A stretch of 39,707 nucleotides of DNA from CAMLHU01 sp049680185 (lineage in GTDB: Bacteria; Gemmatimonadota; Gemmatimonadetes; Gemmatimonadales; GWC2-71-9): contig JBAUHI010000019.1 of assembly GCA_049680185.1 (NCBI GenBank), forward strand, positions 1 through 39,707. The letters run 5' to 3'. The notes beneath the pieces are model-generated. The model saw only the letters and a list, made by a program, of their open reading frames with translations. It was not told where the DNA came from and did not search any database. Below are positions 22,017 through 30,370 of this stretch, piece by piece; position 1 is the stretch's first letter, and each line of letters opens with the position of its first letter. The position numbers and the translations under genes are program-made.

Positions 22017-22979
22017 ATGCCTAAGGCCCTGATCACCGGGATCACCGGCCAGGACGGCTCCTATCTCGCGGAGTTCCTGCTCGGGAAGGGGTACGACGTC
22101 ATCGGCGTCGTCCGCCGCTCCAGCCACGACAGCTACGAGCGTATCGGGCACCTGCTGGAGCGGGTGACGATCGTCCCGGCCGATCTCCTCGACCAGCACT
22201 CGCTCACTCAGGTCGTGCAGGAACACCTGCCCGACGAGGTCTACAATCTCGCGGCGCAGTCCTATGTGCCCACCTCGTGGACCCAGCCGGTCCTGACCGG
22301 CGAGTTCACCGCCCTCGGTGTCACCCGGATGCTCGAAGCGATCCGGCTGGCCCACCCGAAGGCCCGCTTCTATCAGGCCAGCTCGTCGGAGATGTTCGGC
22401 AAGGTGGTCGAGACGCCGCAGACCGAGACGACGCCGTTCTATCCCCGCTCGCCCTATGGCGTCGCGAAGGTCTACGGTCACTGGATCACGGTCAATTATC
22501 GCGAATCGTACCAGCTGTTCGCGACGAGCGGGATCCTGTTCAACCACGAGTCCCCCCGCCGGGGGATGGAGTTCGTCACCCGCAAGATCACCGACGGGGC
22601 CGCGCGCATCAAACTGGGCCGCAGCACGGAGCTGCGGCTGGGGAACCTCGACGCCCGGCGCGATTGGGGCTTTGCTGGCGACTACGTCGAGGCCATGTGG
22701 CTCATGCTGCAACAGCAGACGCCGCTCGACTTCGTCATCGGCACCGGCACCCAGCACACCGTCCGCGAGGTCGTGGAGATCGCCTTCGAGCGGATGGGGC
22801 TCGACTGGAAGAAGCACGTGGTGCAGGACCCCAAGTTCATGCGGCCGGCCGAGGTCGAGACCCTGCTGGCCGATCCGTCGGCCGCCAAGCGCGTGCTGGG
22901 GTGGGTGCCCAAGACGAGCTTCCGGGACCTGATCACCATGATGGTCGACGCCGACCTCGAGCGGCTCGGCCGCCGGTGA
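22017..22979 (+). CDS. gmd: GDP-mannose 4,6-dehydratase
   Basis: NADP-dependent extended-SDR enzyme that converts GDP-mannose to GDP-4-dehydro-6-deoxymannose. The 320-aa protein has the Gly loop TGITGQDGSYLAEFLL (residues 7-22), the VYNLAAQSYVPTSW and SSSEMFG segments, catalytic YGVAK, and the NHESPRRGMEFVTRKIT block specific to this family. It is at the short end of the usual range. ATG has an AAGGA ribosome-binding site. The reductase gene overlaps its end by 4 nt (GTGA), so the two make one product. Confidence 0.96.
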   Translation: MPKALITGITGQDGSYLAEFLLGKGYDVIGVVRRSSHDSYERIGHLLERVTIVPADLLDQHSLTQVVQEHLPDEVYNLAAQSYVPTSWTQPVLTGEFTALGVTRMLEAIRLAHPKARFYQASSSEMFGKVVETPQTETTPFYPRSPYGVAKVYGHWITVNYRESYQLFATSGILFNHESPRRGMEFVTRKITDGAARIKLGRSTELRLGNLDARRDWGFAGDYVEAMWLMLQQQTPLDFVIGTGTQHTVREVVEIAFERMGLDWKKHVVQDPKFMRPAEVETLLADPSAAKRVLGWVPKTSFRDLITMMVDADLERLGRR

Positions 22980-23914
22980 ACGTCCTGGTCACCGGCGCCG
23001 ACGGATTCGCCGGGCAGTGGCTCTGCCGGGCGCTGCTCGCCGCCGGCCATCGGGTGACCGGGACCCACCTGGCGCCGACGCCGATGCCGGGGATCCTCGC
23101 GGCTGAGGAACGGGCCGCGATCGTCTGGCTTCGGCTCGACCTCGCAGATGACGCGAGCGTCGCCGTCCTGGCGACCCGGACCGCGGAGTGGGTGGTGCAC
23201 CTCGCCGGGTTCGCATCCGCCGGTGAGGCCGCCCGGGACCCGGGGCTGGCGTGGGTGGTGAACGCCGTCGGAACGGCGCGCGTGGCGCACCATCTTTCGC
23301 GGATGGCCAGTCCACCATTGCTACTCCTGGTCTCCTCGGCGGAGGTGTACGGGGCGGGAGAGCCGCGACCCCGCCGGGAGATCGACCCGATCGCGCCGCG
23401 GTCGGCGTACGCGGCAAGCAAGGCGGCCGCCGAGATCGCGGTCGCTGACGTGACCCGGCGCACCGGGCTCAAGGTCATCGTCGCGCGGCCCTTTCCCCAT
23501 ACCGGGCCGGGGCAGACCACCACCTTCGTCGTTTCGGCGTTCGCCGCCAGGATCAGGGCTGCCCGTCGGGACGGTGCCGCGACCGTCGCGGTCGGGAACC
23601 TGACGCCGGTGCGCGACCTGCTCGACGTGCGCGACGTGGCAGACGCCTATCTTGGGTTGCTGACCCGCGGCGTGTCGGGTCAGGTGTACAACATCGCCCG
23701 CGGCGAGGGTGTCAGTATCGGTGAGGTGTTCGATCGGCTGGCCCGTCGCCTCGGCGCGTCGGTCCGGCCGGTGGAAGATCCCGGGCTGGTCCGGGCCGCC
23801 GACATCCCGTACCTCGTGGGCGATCCCGCCAAGACCTTCGCCGCCATCGGCTGGCGCCCGCAACACTCCCTCGACGACACGCTCCAGGACCTGGTGGATG
23901 CCCAAGCGGACTGA
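22976..23914 (+). CDS. GDP-6-deoxy-sugar reductase (RMD-like epimerase/dehydratase family)
   Basis: A 312-aa extended-SDR protein. It shows the GADGFAGQWLCRALL loop (residues 7-21), the VHLAGFASAGEAARDP block, catalytic SSAEVYG/YAASK, and PVRDLLDVRDVADAYLGLL and GQVYNIARGEGVSI, as in GDP-4-dehydro-6-deoxy-D-mannose reductases (Rmd). With Gmd it would yield GDP-D-rhamnose; epimerase/reductase activity (GDP-fucose type) is less likely because the protein resembles Rmd more than Fcl. GTG at 22976 overlaps gmd; carB overlaps its end by 17 nt. Confidence 0.88.
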   Translation: MNVLVTGADGFAGQWLCRALLAAGHRVTGTHLAPTPMPGILAAEERAAIVWLRLDLADDASVAVLATRTAEWVVHLAGFASAGEAARDPGLAWVVNAVGTARVAHHLSRMASPPLLLLVSSAEVYGAGEPRPRREIDPIAPRSAYAASKAAAEIAVADVTRRTGLKVIVARPFPHTGPGQTTTFVVSAFAARIRAARRDGAATVAVGNLTPVRDLLDVRDVADAYLGLLTRGVSGQVYNIARGEGVSIGEVFDRLARRLGASVRPVEDPGLVRAADIPYLVGDPAKTFAAIGWRPQHSLDDTLQDLVDAQAD

Positions 23915-26900
23915 CCTCAAGACCATCCTCCTCGTCGGCTCCGGCCCCATCATCATCGGGCAAGGCGCCGAATTCGACTATTCCGGGACCCAGGCGGCGC
24001 GCGCGCTCAGGGAAGAGGGCTACCGGGTGGTGCTGGTGAATTCGAACCCGGCCACCATCATGACCGATCCCGAGATCGCCGACCGGACCTACATCGAACC
24101 GGTCACGGCCGAGTGGGTGGCCAAGGTGATCGAGCGGGAGCGGCCGGATGCCCTGCTGCCGACGATGGGTGGCCAGACCGCGCTCAATGTCGCGATGACG
24201 CTCCACGAGGACGGGACGCTCGCAAAATTCGGGGTCGAGCTGATCGGCGCCGACGCCCGGGCCATCAAGCTGGCCGAGGACCGGGAGCAGTTCTCCCTGG
24301 CGATGCGGCGGCTGGGCCTGGCCACGCCCCAGGGGAAGACCGTCACGAGCATCGAGGAGGCGTTCGAGTTGGTGCAGCAGACCGCGTATCCCGCCATCAT
24401 CCGTCCGTCCTTCACCCTCGGCGGCACCGGCGGCGGGATCGCATACAATCGGGACGAACTGGAGACGCTCATCCGGCGGGGGCTCGATCTCTCGCCGGTG
24501 CACTCGGTGCTGATGGAGCGCAGCATCATCGGCTGGAAGGAATTCGAGCTCGAGGTGATGCGCGATGCCGCCGACAACGTGGTCATCGTCTGCTCCATCG
24601 AGAACATCGACGCGATGGGGGTCCACACCGGCGACTCCATCACCGTGGCGCCGGCGATGACCCTCACCGACGTCGAATACCAGCGGATGCGGGACGCCGC
24701 CATCGCCATCATCCGTGAGGTGGGGGTGGCGGCGGGCGGCTGCAACATCCAGTTCGAGGTCGATCCGCACACCGGCGAGCAATTGGTGATCGAGATGACC
24801 CCGCGGGTGTCGCGCTCCTCGGCGCTGGCATCGAAGGCCACCGGGTTCCCGATCGCGCGGATCGGGACCAAGCTGGCCGTCGGCTATCGGCTCGACGAGC
24901 TCCCCAACGACATCACCGGCACCACGCCCGCCTCGTTCGAGCCGGTGCTCGACTACGTGGTGGTCAAGATCCCGCGATTCGCCTTCGAGAAGTTCCCGGC
25001 CGCCGACCCGCGCCTGACCACCCAGATGAAGTCGGTCGGCGAGGTGATGGCGATCGGGCGCACCTTCAAGGAGGCACTGCAGAAGGGGCTGCGCGGGCTC
25101 GAGATCGGGCGCCCCGGCTGGACCGTCGGCGCCACGCCGGCCGATGACCGGCTGCAGGATGCCGCACGGGACACGGTCCGCGCCGCCATCCGCACCCCGA
25201 CGCCGGAACGGATCTTCCAGCTCAAGCGAGCGCTGGAGCTTGGCATGGCCGTGCCCGAGATCGCCGAGTTGAGCGGCCTCGACCCCTGGTTCCTGCACCA
25301 GATGCAGGACCTGCTGGACGCCGAACGACGCTGGGCCGCGACCGCGCCCGCGGGCGACGATGTCGAGCGCACCCACCTGCGCGAGATGAAGCGGCTCGGC
25401 TTCTCCGACCGCCAGTTGGCCGACCTGCGTGGCGTCCCGGAGGACCCTCTCCGCGCCGAACGGCAGCGACTCGGCGTGCGGCCGGTGTACAAGACCGTGG
25501 ACACCTGCGCCGGCGAGTTCCCGAGCGCTACGCCGTATCTCTATTCGTCGTATGACGTGGAGAATGAGTTCGAGCCCCCGGCCGGGGCCCGGACGGTCAT
25601 CATCCTGGGGAGCGGGCCCAACCGGATCGGGCAGGGGGTCGAGTTCGACTACTGCTGTGTCCGCGCGACGCTGGCGTTCCGCGAGCTCGGCTTCCGCACC
25701 GTGATGGTCAATTCCAATCCGGAGACGGTCTCCACCGACTTCGACATCTCCGATACGCTGTACTTCGAGCCGCTCACCCTCGAGGATGTGCTCGAGATCG
25801 TGCATCGGGAGCGCCCCGTCGGCGTTGTGGTGCAGCTGGGCGGGCAGACGCCGCTCCGGTTGGCGCGCGGGCTCGAGGCGGCCGGCGTGCCGATCCTGGG
25901 CACCTCCCCAGACGCCATCGACGCGGCCGAAGATCGCGGTCGCTTCGAAGCGCTGGCCCGGGAACTCGGCGTGGCGCAGCCCCCCTCCGGAACGGCTCTC
26001 TCGGTGGAGGATGCCGTGGCCGTGGCGGCGCGGGTGGGGTATCCGGTCCTGGTCCGCCCCTCGTACGTGCTGGGCGGACGCGCGATGGAGATCGTGTATG
26101 ATGCCGATTCGCTGCGGCGGTTCTTTGCGATCGCCGCGCTGGTGGCGCCGGGCCATCCGGTGCTGATCGACCGCTTCCTCGAGGATGCCTTCGAGGCGGA
26201 CGTCGACGCGATCTCGGACGGCACCCGCTGCGTCATCGGCGGCGTGATGCAGCACATCGAGGATGCCGGCGTCCATTCCGGCGATTCGGCCTGCGTCCTC
26301 CCGCCCTACCTGCTCACCGAAGAACAGGTCGACGAGATGCGGCGCCACACCCGGGCGTTCGCGCTCCGACTCGGGGTCGTGGGGCTCCTCAACGTCCAGT
26401 ATGCCGTCAAGGACGGCGTGGTATATGTGCTGGAGGTCAATCCGCGGGCGTCCCGCACGGTCCCGTTCGTGTCGAAGACCTGCGGGGTCCCGTTCGCCGC
26501 ACTCGCCGCCGCGGTGATGGCCGGGAAGACGCTCGACATGCTGGGGCTCAAGGATGACGTGCTCCAGCCATACGTGGCCGTGAAGGAGGCGGTGTTCCCG
26601 TTCAACAAGCTGCACGGTGTGGACCTGATCCTGGGTCCGGAGATGCGCTCCACCGGTGAAGTGATGGGGATCGCGGAATCATTCGGGATGGCGTTCGCCA
26701 AGGCGCAGATCGCCGCCGACGGGGCGCTCCCGCTCCAGGGCACGGTGTTCATCACGGTGAATGATCACGACAAGGCCACCGCCACGCCGATCGCCCGGCG
26801 CTTCCACGAACTCGGCTTCCGGGTGCTCGCCACCGAGGGCACGGCGCGCTATCTGCGCCAGCGCGGCGTCCCCGCCGACCGGGTGCTCAAGGTGCACGAA

Positions 26901-27155
26901 GGGCGGCCCAACGCGATCGACCTCTTGCGCTCGGGCGAGATCCAGCTGCTCATCAACACGCCGCTCGGCAAGCTCACCCAGCAGGATGACTACGCCATCC
27001 GCCAGGCCGCGTTGCAGCAGCGGGTGTCGTACACCACGACGCTCTCGGCCGCGTCCGCCGCGTGCGATGCGATCATCGCGCTCCGGAGCCGGGCCGGGAC
27101 CGTCCGGTCATTGCAGGAATGGCACCAGCTGGCGCGGGACAGCGCCGAGACATGA
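23898..27155 (+). CDS. carB: Carbamoyl-phosphate synthase large subunit
   Basis: Synthetase subunit that makes carbamoyl phosphate from glutamine-derived ammonia, bicarbonate and two ATP. The 1085-aa length is full. It has two homologous halves, each with an ATP-grasp module and the NSNP loop (NSNPATIMTDP; NSNPETVSTDF), the first block LVGSGPIIIGQGAEFDYSG and the second ILGSGPNRIGQGVEFDYCC, then a C-terminal regulatory MGS-like domain (about 935-1085). ATG at 23898 overlaps the reductase gene by 17 nt. The small subunit carA is not nearby. Downstream is a palindromic repeat element that may end transcription. Confidence 0.97.
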   Translation: MPKRTDLKTILLVGSGPIIIGQGAEFDYSGTQAARALREEGYRVVLVNSNPATIMTDPEIADRTYIEPVTAEWVAKVIERERPDALLPTMGGQTALNVAMTLHEDGTLAKFGVELIGADARAIKLAEDREQFSLAMRRLGLATPQGKTVTSIEEAFELVQQTAYPAIIRPSFTLGGTGGGIAYNRDELETLIRRGLDLSPVHSVLMERSIIGWKEFELEVMRDAADNVVIVCSIENIDAMGVHTGDSITVAPAMTLTDVEYQRMRDAAIAIIREVGVAAGGCNIQFEVDPHTGEQLVIEMTPRVSRSSALASKATGFPIARIGTKLAVGYRLDELPNDITGTTPASFEPVLDYVVVKIPRFAFEKFPAADPRLTTQMKSVGEVMAIGRTFKEALQKGLRGLEIGRPGWTVGATPADDRLQDAARDTVRAAIRTPTPERIFQLKRALELGMAVPEIAELSGLDPWFLHQMQDLLDAERRWAATAPAGDDVERTHLREMKRLGFSDRQLADLRGVPEDPLRAERQRLGVRPVYKTVDTCAGEFPSATPYLYSSYDVENEFEPPAGARTVIILGSGPNRIGQGVEFDYCCVRATLAFRELGFRTVMVNSNPETVSTDFDISDTLYFEPLTLEDVLEIVHRERPVGVVVQLGGQTPLRLARGLEAAGVPILGTSPDAIDAAEDRGRFEALARELGVAQPPSGTALSVEDAVAVAARVGYPVLVRPSYVLGGRAMEIVYDADSLRRFFAIAALVAPGHPVLIDRFLEDAFEADVDAISDGTRCVIGGVMQHIEDAGVHSGDSACVLPPYLLTEEQVDEMRRHTRAFALRLGVVGLLNVQYAVKDGVVYVLEVNPRASRTVPFVSKTCGVPFAALAAAVMAGKTLDMLGLKDDVLQPYVAVKEAVFPFNKLHGVDLILGPEMRSTGEVMGIAESFGMAFAKAQIAADGALPLQGTVFITVNDHDKATATPIARRFHELGFRVLATEGTARYLRQRGVPADRVLKVHEGRPNAIDLLRSGEIQLLINTPLGKLTQQDDYAIRQAALQQRVSYTTTLSAASAACDAIIALRSRAGTVRSLQEWHQLARDSAET

Positions 27156-27178
27156 TGCGCCGGCGGCCGTGGCTCGAT

Positions 27179-27246
27179 GGTGAACGGTCGGATCTGCCAG
27201 GACCGGGATCCGACGCGCCCGTTCACCGTGCACCGTTCACCGCTCA
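27179..27246. repeat. Heptamer tandem-repeat / imperfect palindrome element
   Basis: Four contiguous 7-bp units CCGTTCA, CCGTGCA, CCGTTCA, CCGCTCA (27219-27246) follow a TGAACGG half-unit (27181-27187). GGTGAACG (27179-27186) pairs with CGTTCACC (27220-27227), and GTCGGATC (27187-27194) with GATCCGAC (27207-27214), giving a two-part stem with a 5-nt bulge. It occupies most of the carB-to-acetyltransferase gap, and shares the GTGAACGGT core with the element at 13288-13372. Confidence 0.78.
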
Positions 27247-27258
27247 CCCGGACCTTCC

Positions 27259-27849
27259 ATGACCGACTACTTCGTGCACGAGAGCAGTTACGTCGACGAC
27301 GGTGCCGTCGTGGGCAAGGGGAGCAAGATCTGGCACTTTTGCCACGTGATGGCGGGGGCCGTGATCGGCGAGCGCTGCAGCCTGGGGCAGAACGTCGTGG
27401 TGATGCCCGGCACTCGGCTCGGCAACAACGTCAAGGTGCAGAACAATGTGTCGATCTACGAGGGCGTGATCCTGGAGGATGACACCTTCTGCGGGCCGAG
27501 CTGTGTATTCACCAACGTGATGAACCCGCGCAGCCACGTGTCGCGGAAAGATCAGTACCGCACGACGCTGGTCAAGCGCGGGAGCTCGATCGGCGCCAAC
27601 GCGACGATCATCTGCGGTGTCACCCTCGGTGAATACTGCTTCATCGGCGCCGGGGCAGTGATCCACCGGGACGTGCCGGCGTACGCGCTGATGGTGGGGG
27701 TGCCGGCCCGACGGGCGGGGTGGATGTGTCAGTGCGGGGAGCGCCTGACGCTCGATGACGGGCGAGCGGCGTGTGCGGCCTGCGGAGCCCGGTATGCCGA
27801 GTCCGCCGGCGTGCTGGCCCAGATTGCACCACCCCGGGACCGCGGCTAA
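27259..27849 (+). CDS. Left-handed-beta-helix sugar N-acetyltransferase (WbpD/WlbB-like)
   Basis: A 196-aa acetyltransferase with hexapeptide repeats (GAVVGKGSKIW, AVIGERCSLGQNVVV, TRLGNNVKVQNNVS, VILEDDTFCGP, SSIGANATIICGVTLGEYCFIGAGAVI) building a left-handed beta-helix. It ends in a zinc-ribbon-like pair (CQCGERL ... CAACGARY). The layout matches N-acetyltransferases for 3-amino sugars such as UDP-2-acetamido-3-amino-2,3-dideoxy-glucuronate. The DegT-type aminotransferase follows, which fits that pathway; the pathway oxidase (WbpB) was not seen. The ATG at 27259 has no clear ribosome-binding site. Confidence 0.92.
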   Translation: MTDYFVHESSYVDDGAVVGKGSKIWHFCHVMAGAVIGERCSLGQNVVVMPGTRLGNNVKVQNNVSIYEGVILEDDTFCGPSCVFTNVMNPRSHVSRKDQYRTTLVKRGSSIGANATIICGVTLGEYCFIGAGAVIHRDVPAYALMVGVPARRAGWMCQCGERLTLDDGRAACAACGARYAESAGVLAQIAPPRDRG

Positions 27850-27852
27850 ATT
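27824..27852 (+). promoter_or_regulatory. Candidate promoter of the aminotransferase operon
   Basis: TTGCAC (27824-27829) and TAAATT (27847-27852) are 17 nt apart; the -35 lies inside the preceding gene. It predicts a leader of about 90 nt. Confidence 0.5.
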
Positions 27853-27860
27853 CTGGCCCA

Positions 27861-27877
27861 GTAGCGGCTTGCGCTAC
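27861..27877 (+). promoter_or_regulatory. Small hairpin in the aminotransferase leader
   Basis: GTAGCG-GCTTG-CGCTAC forms a 6-bp stem near the predicted RNA 5' end; a second 8-bp pair (CGCGCCCG 27880-27887 with CGGGCGCG 27916-27923) lies after it. The leader up to 27947 is otherwise empty; function unknown. Confidence 0.35.
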
Positions 27878-27947
27878 CGCGCGCCCGGGCTCGCCGGCAT
27901 TGGCCGATGGGACTGCGGGCGCGTAGAACTTCGGTGAGGGGTCCATC

Positions 27948-29066
27948 GTGGCGAACGTTCCTCTGCTCGACCTTGTGGCACAGTATCGCGCCATCCAGGA
28001 ACAGGTGCTTCCGGCGCTGCAGTCGGTCATCGAACGGCAGGCATTCATCATGGGTGCGGAGGTCGGGCAGCTCGAGGCCGAGGTGGCCAAGGTCTGCCAC
28101 ACCAAGCACGGGGTCGCGTGTGCGAGCGGCACCGACGCGATCCTCATTCCGCTCCGGACGCTGGCACTCAAGCCGGGCGATGAGGTCATCGCGCCGGCGT
28201 TCACGTTCTTTGCCACGGCCGGCGCGATCGCCAACGCCGGCGGCACGCCGGTGTTCGTCGACATCGAGGCCGGCAGCTTCAACGTCGATCCGGCGGCCAT
28301 CGAGCGCGCCATCACGCCGCGCACCCGCGCCATCGTGCTGGTGCACCTGTACGGCCAGATGGCGGCGATGGAGCGGATCGTGCCGCTCGCCCGGAAGCAT
28401 GGCATCGTCGTGATCGAGGACGGCGCCCAGGCCATCGGCGCCCGACGCAAGGTCGACGACGCCTGGCGCGCTGCCGGCGAACTCGGCGCGGTCGGCACGC
28501 TCTCCTTCTTCCCGACGAAGAACCTTGGCGGCTGGGGGGACGGCGGGATGATGGTGACCCCGGACGACGCGATGGCGGCCCGACTCCGGTCGCAGCGGAT
28601 GCACGGTGGCACTCGGGAGTATTTCCACGATGAGGTGGGACTCAACAGCCGCCTCGATACGATGCAGGCGGCGGTGCTCCTGGCCAAGCTGCCGTTCCTG
28701 GCGGGGTGGAACCAGGCCCGCCGCCGGATCGCAGCGCGGTATGCCGAGCTCTTCGCTGGCACCGCGAGCGTGGTGACCCCGCCGACCGACCCGGAGAACG
28801 AGCACACGTTCCATCAGTACACCATCCGTGCGAAGCGCCGTGACGCGCTCGCGGAACACCTGAAGAAGCAGGGGATCGGTCACAAGGTCTACTATCCGCT
28901 CGCCCTGCATCAGCAGCCCTGCTTCGCGCACCTGGGCTACAGGTCCGGGAGCCTGCCGATCACTGAGGCCGCCACGGCCGAGGTCATCTCGCTGCCGATC
29001 TATCCGGAGCTCAGCGAGGCGCAGCAGGACCAGGTGGTGGCCGCCATCCGCGGGTTCTACGCGTGA
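27948..29066 (+). CDS. DegT/DnrJ/EryC1-family sugar aminotransferase
   Basis: PLP-dependent aminotransferase acting on a keto-sugar nucleotide. The 372-aa protein has CASGTDAILIPLRTL, the APAFTFFATAGAIANAG block, VIEDGAQAIGA and the Schiff-base Lys191 in FFPTKNLGGWGDGG, with the C-terminal segment HTFHQYTIRAK. It fits WbpE-type enzymes forming 3-amino sugars, consistent with the acetyltransferase upstream. GTG at 27948 has a GTGAGGGG ribosome-binding site about 10 nt before. It is coupled to the dehydrogenase by a GTGA overlap. Confidence 0.95.
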   Translation: MANVPLLDLVAQYRAIQEQVLPALQSVIERQAFIMGAEVGQLEAEVAKVCHTKHGVACASGTDAILIPLRTLALKPGDEVIAPAFTFFATAGAIANAGGTPVFVDIEAGSFNVDPAAIERAITPRTRAIVLVHLYGQMAAMERIVPLARKHGIVVIEDGAQAIGARRKVDDAWRAAGELGAVGTLSFFPTKNLGGWGDGGMMVTPDDAMAARLRSQRMHGGTREYFHDEVGLNSRLDTMQAAVLLAKLPFLAGWNQARRRIAARYAELFAGTASVVTPPTDPENEHTFHQYTIRAKRRDALAEHLKKQGIGHKVYYPLALHQQPCFAHLGYRSGSLPITEAATAEVISLPIYPELSEAQQDQVVAAIRGFYA

Positions 29067-30370
29067 CCCATATCGCCGTCATCGGCAGCGGGTACGTCGG
29101 GCTGGTGGCCGGGGCGTGCTTTGCCGAGACCGGGAATGATGTCGTGTGTGCCGACATCGACCGCGCCAAGATCGCGCGGCTCCAGGCCAATGACATCCCC
29201 ATCTACGAGCCGGGACTCGAGGAGCTGGTGCGGCGGAACCAGGCCGAGGGCCGGCTCCGGTTCTCCACGGACGTGGGGAGCGCCGTCGAGGGGGCCCGGG
29301 TCGTGTTCATCGCCGTGGGCACGCCGCCGGGGGAGGACGGCTCCGCCGACCTGAAGCATGTGCTCGCCGTGGCCAAGACGATCGGCCAGCACATGAAGTC
29401 GTCCAAGGTCGTCGTGACCAAGTCGACGGTCCCCGTCGGGACCGCCGCCAAGGTGCGCGCGGCGGTGGCCGCGGAAACCAAGACGCCGTTCGCGGTCTGC
29501 TCCAATCCGGAGTTCCTGAAGGAAGGGGCGGCCATCGACGATTTCATGCGGCCCGATCGCGTGGTGATCGGCGTGGACGATGACGACGCCCGCGGCGTGC
29601 TGGCCGAGCTCTACGCGCCCTTCGTGCGTTCAGGGAACCCGATCCTCTTCATGGACATCGCGTCGGCCGAGGTGACCAAGTACGCCGCCAACTCGATGCT
29701 CGCCGCCCGGATCTCCTTCATGAACCAGGTGGCGGAGTTCTGCGAACAGGTGGGCGCCGATGTGGACCTGGTGCGCAAGGGGATCGGCTCGGACCGGCGG
29801 ATCGGTCCGGCGTTCCTCTTTCCGGGTCCGGGCTACGGCGGCTCCTGTTTCCCGAAGGATGTCCAGGCGCTGATCCGCTCCGGCGTGGACCATGGTGCAC
29901 GCTTCGACCTGCTCGAAGCGGTCGAGGCGGTCAACGCTCGGCAGAAGCTCCGCCTGTTGGCCAAGATCGAAGCGGCGCTCGGCGCGCTCAAGGGCAAGAC
30001 GGTCGGGATCTGGGGCCTCGCCTTCAAGGCGGAGACCGACGACATGCGGGAGAGCCCGGCCATCCCGCTCGTTGAAGGGCTGCTCAAGGCGGGTGCCAGG
30101 GTCCAGGCCCACGACCCCAAGACCCACGAGACCGCCCATGCCATTTTCGGCGATCGGATCGTGTACGCCGCCGATCCCTATGCGGCGGCGCAGGGTGCCG
30201 ATGCGTTGTGTGTGGTGACCGAATGGCTGGTGTATCGCACGCCGGACTTCGATCGCTTGAAGGGCGCCATGCGCCGCGCGCTGCTGGTCGACGGCCGCAA
30301 CCTCTTCGACCCGGCACGGATGGCCGCCCTCGGCTTCGAGTACCACTGCATCGGGCGGAGGCGCGCATGA
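29063..30370 (+). CDS. UDP-glucose 6-dehydrogenase
   Basis: NAD-dependent four-electron oxidation of UDP-glucose to UDP-glucuronate. The 435-aa protein has the NAD loop GSGYVG (8-13), the VGTPPGEDGSADL and TKSTVPVGT blocks, NPEFLKEGAA, and the catalytic GYGGSCFPKD with Cys262. The blocks favour the UDP-glucose over the UDP-GlcNAc type. Followed immediately by UDP-glucuronate decarboxylase, so the two probably make UDP-xylose. GTG at 29063 overlaps the aminotransferase; the decarboxylase overlaps its end (ATGA). Confidence 0.95.
   Translation: MTHIAVIGSGYVGLVAGACFAETGNDVVCADIDRAKIARLQANDIPIYEPGLEELVRRNQAEGRLRFSTDVGSAVEGARVVFIAVGTPPGEDGSADLKHVLAVAKTIGQHMKSSKVVVTKSTVPVGTAAKVRAAVAAETKTPFAVCSNPEFLKEGAAIDDFMRPDRVVIGVDDDDARGVLAELYAPFVRSGNPILFMDIASAEVTKYAANSMLAARISFMNQVAEFCEQVGADVDLVRKGIGSDRRIGPAFLFPGPGYGGSCFPKDVQALIRSGVDHGARFDLLEAVEAVNARQKLRLLAKIEAALGALKGKTVGIWGLAFKAETDDMRESPAIPLVEGLLKAGARVQAHDPKTHETAHAIFGDRIVYAADPYAAAQGADALCVVTEWLVYRTPDFDRLKGAMRRALLVDGRNLFDPARMAALGFEYHCIGRRRA

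Noticed and set aside
23712..26615. Minus-strand open frame of 967 codons opposite carB
   Set aside because: Same GC-bias shadow; no recognisable motif and carB has full family blocks on the other strand.
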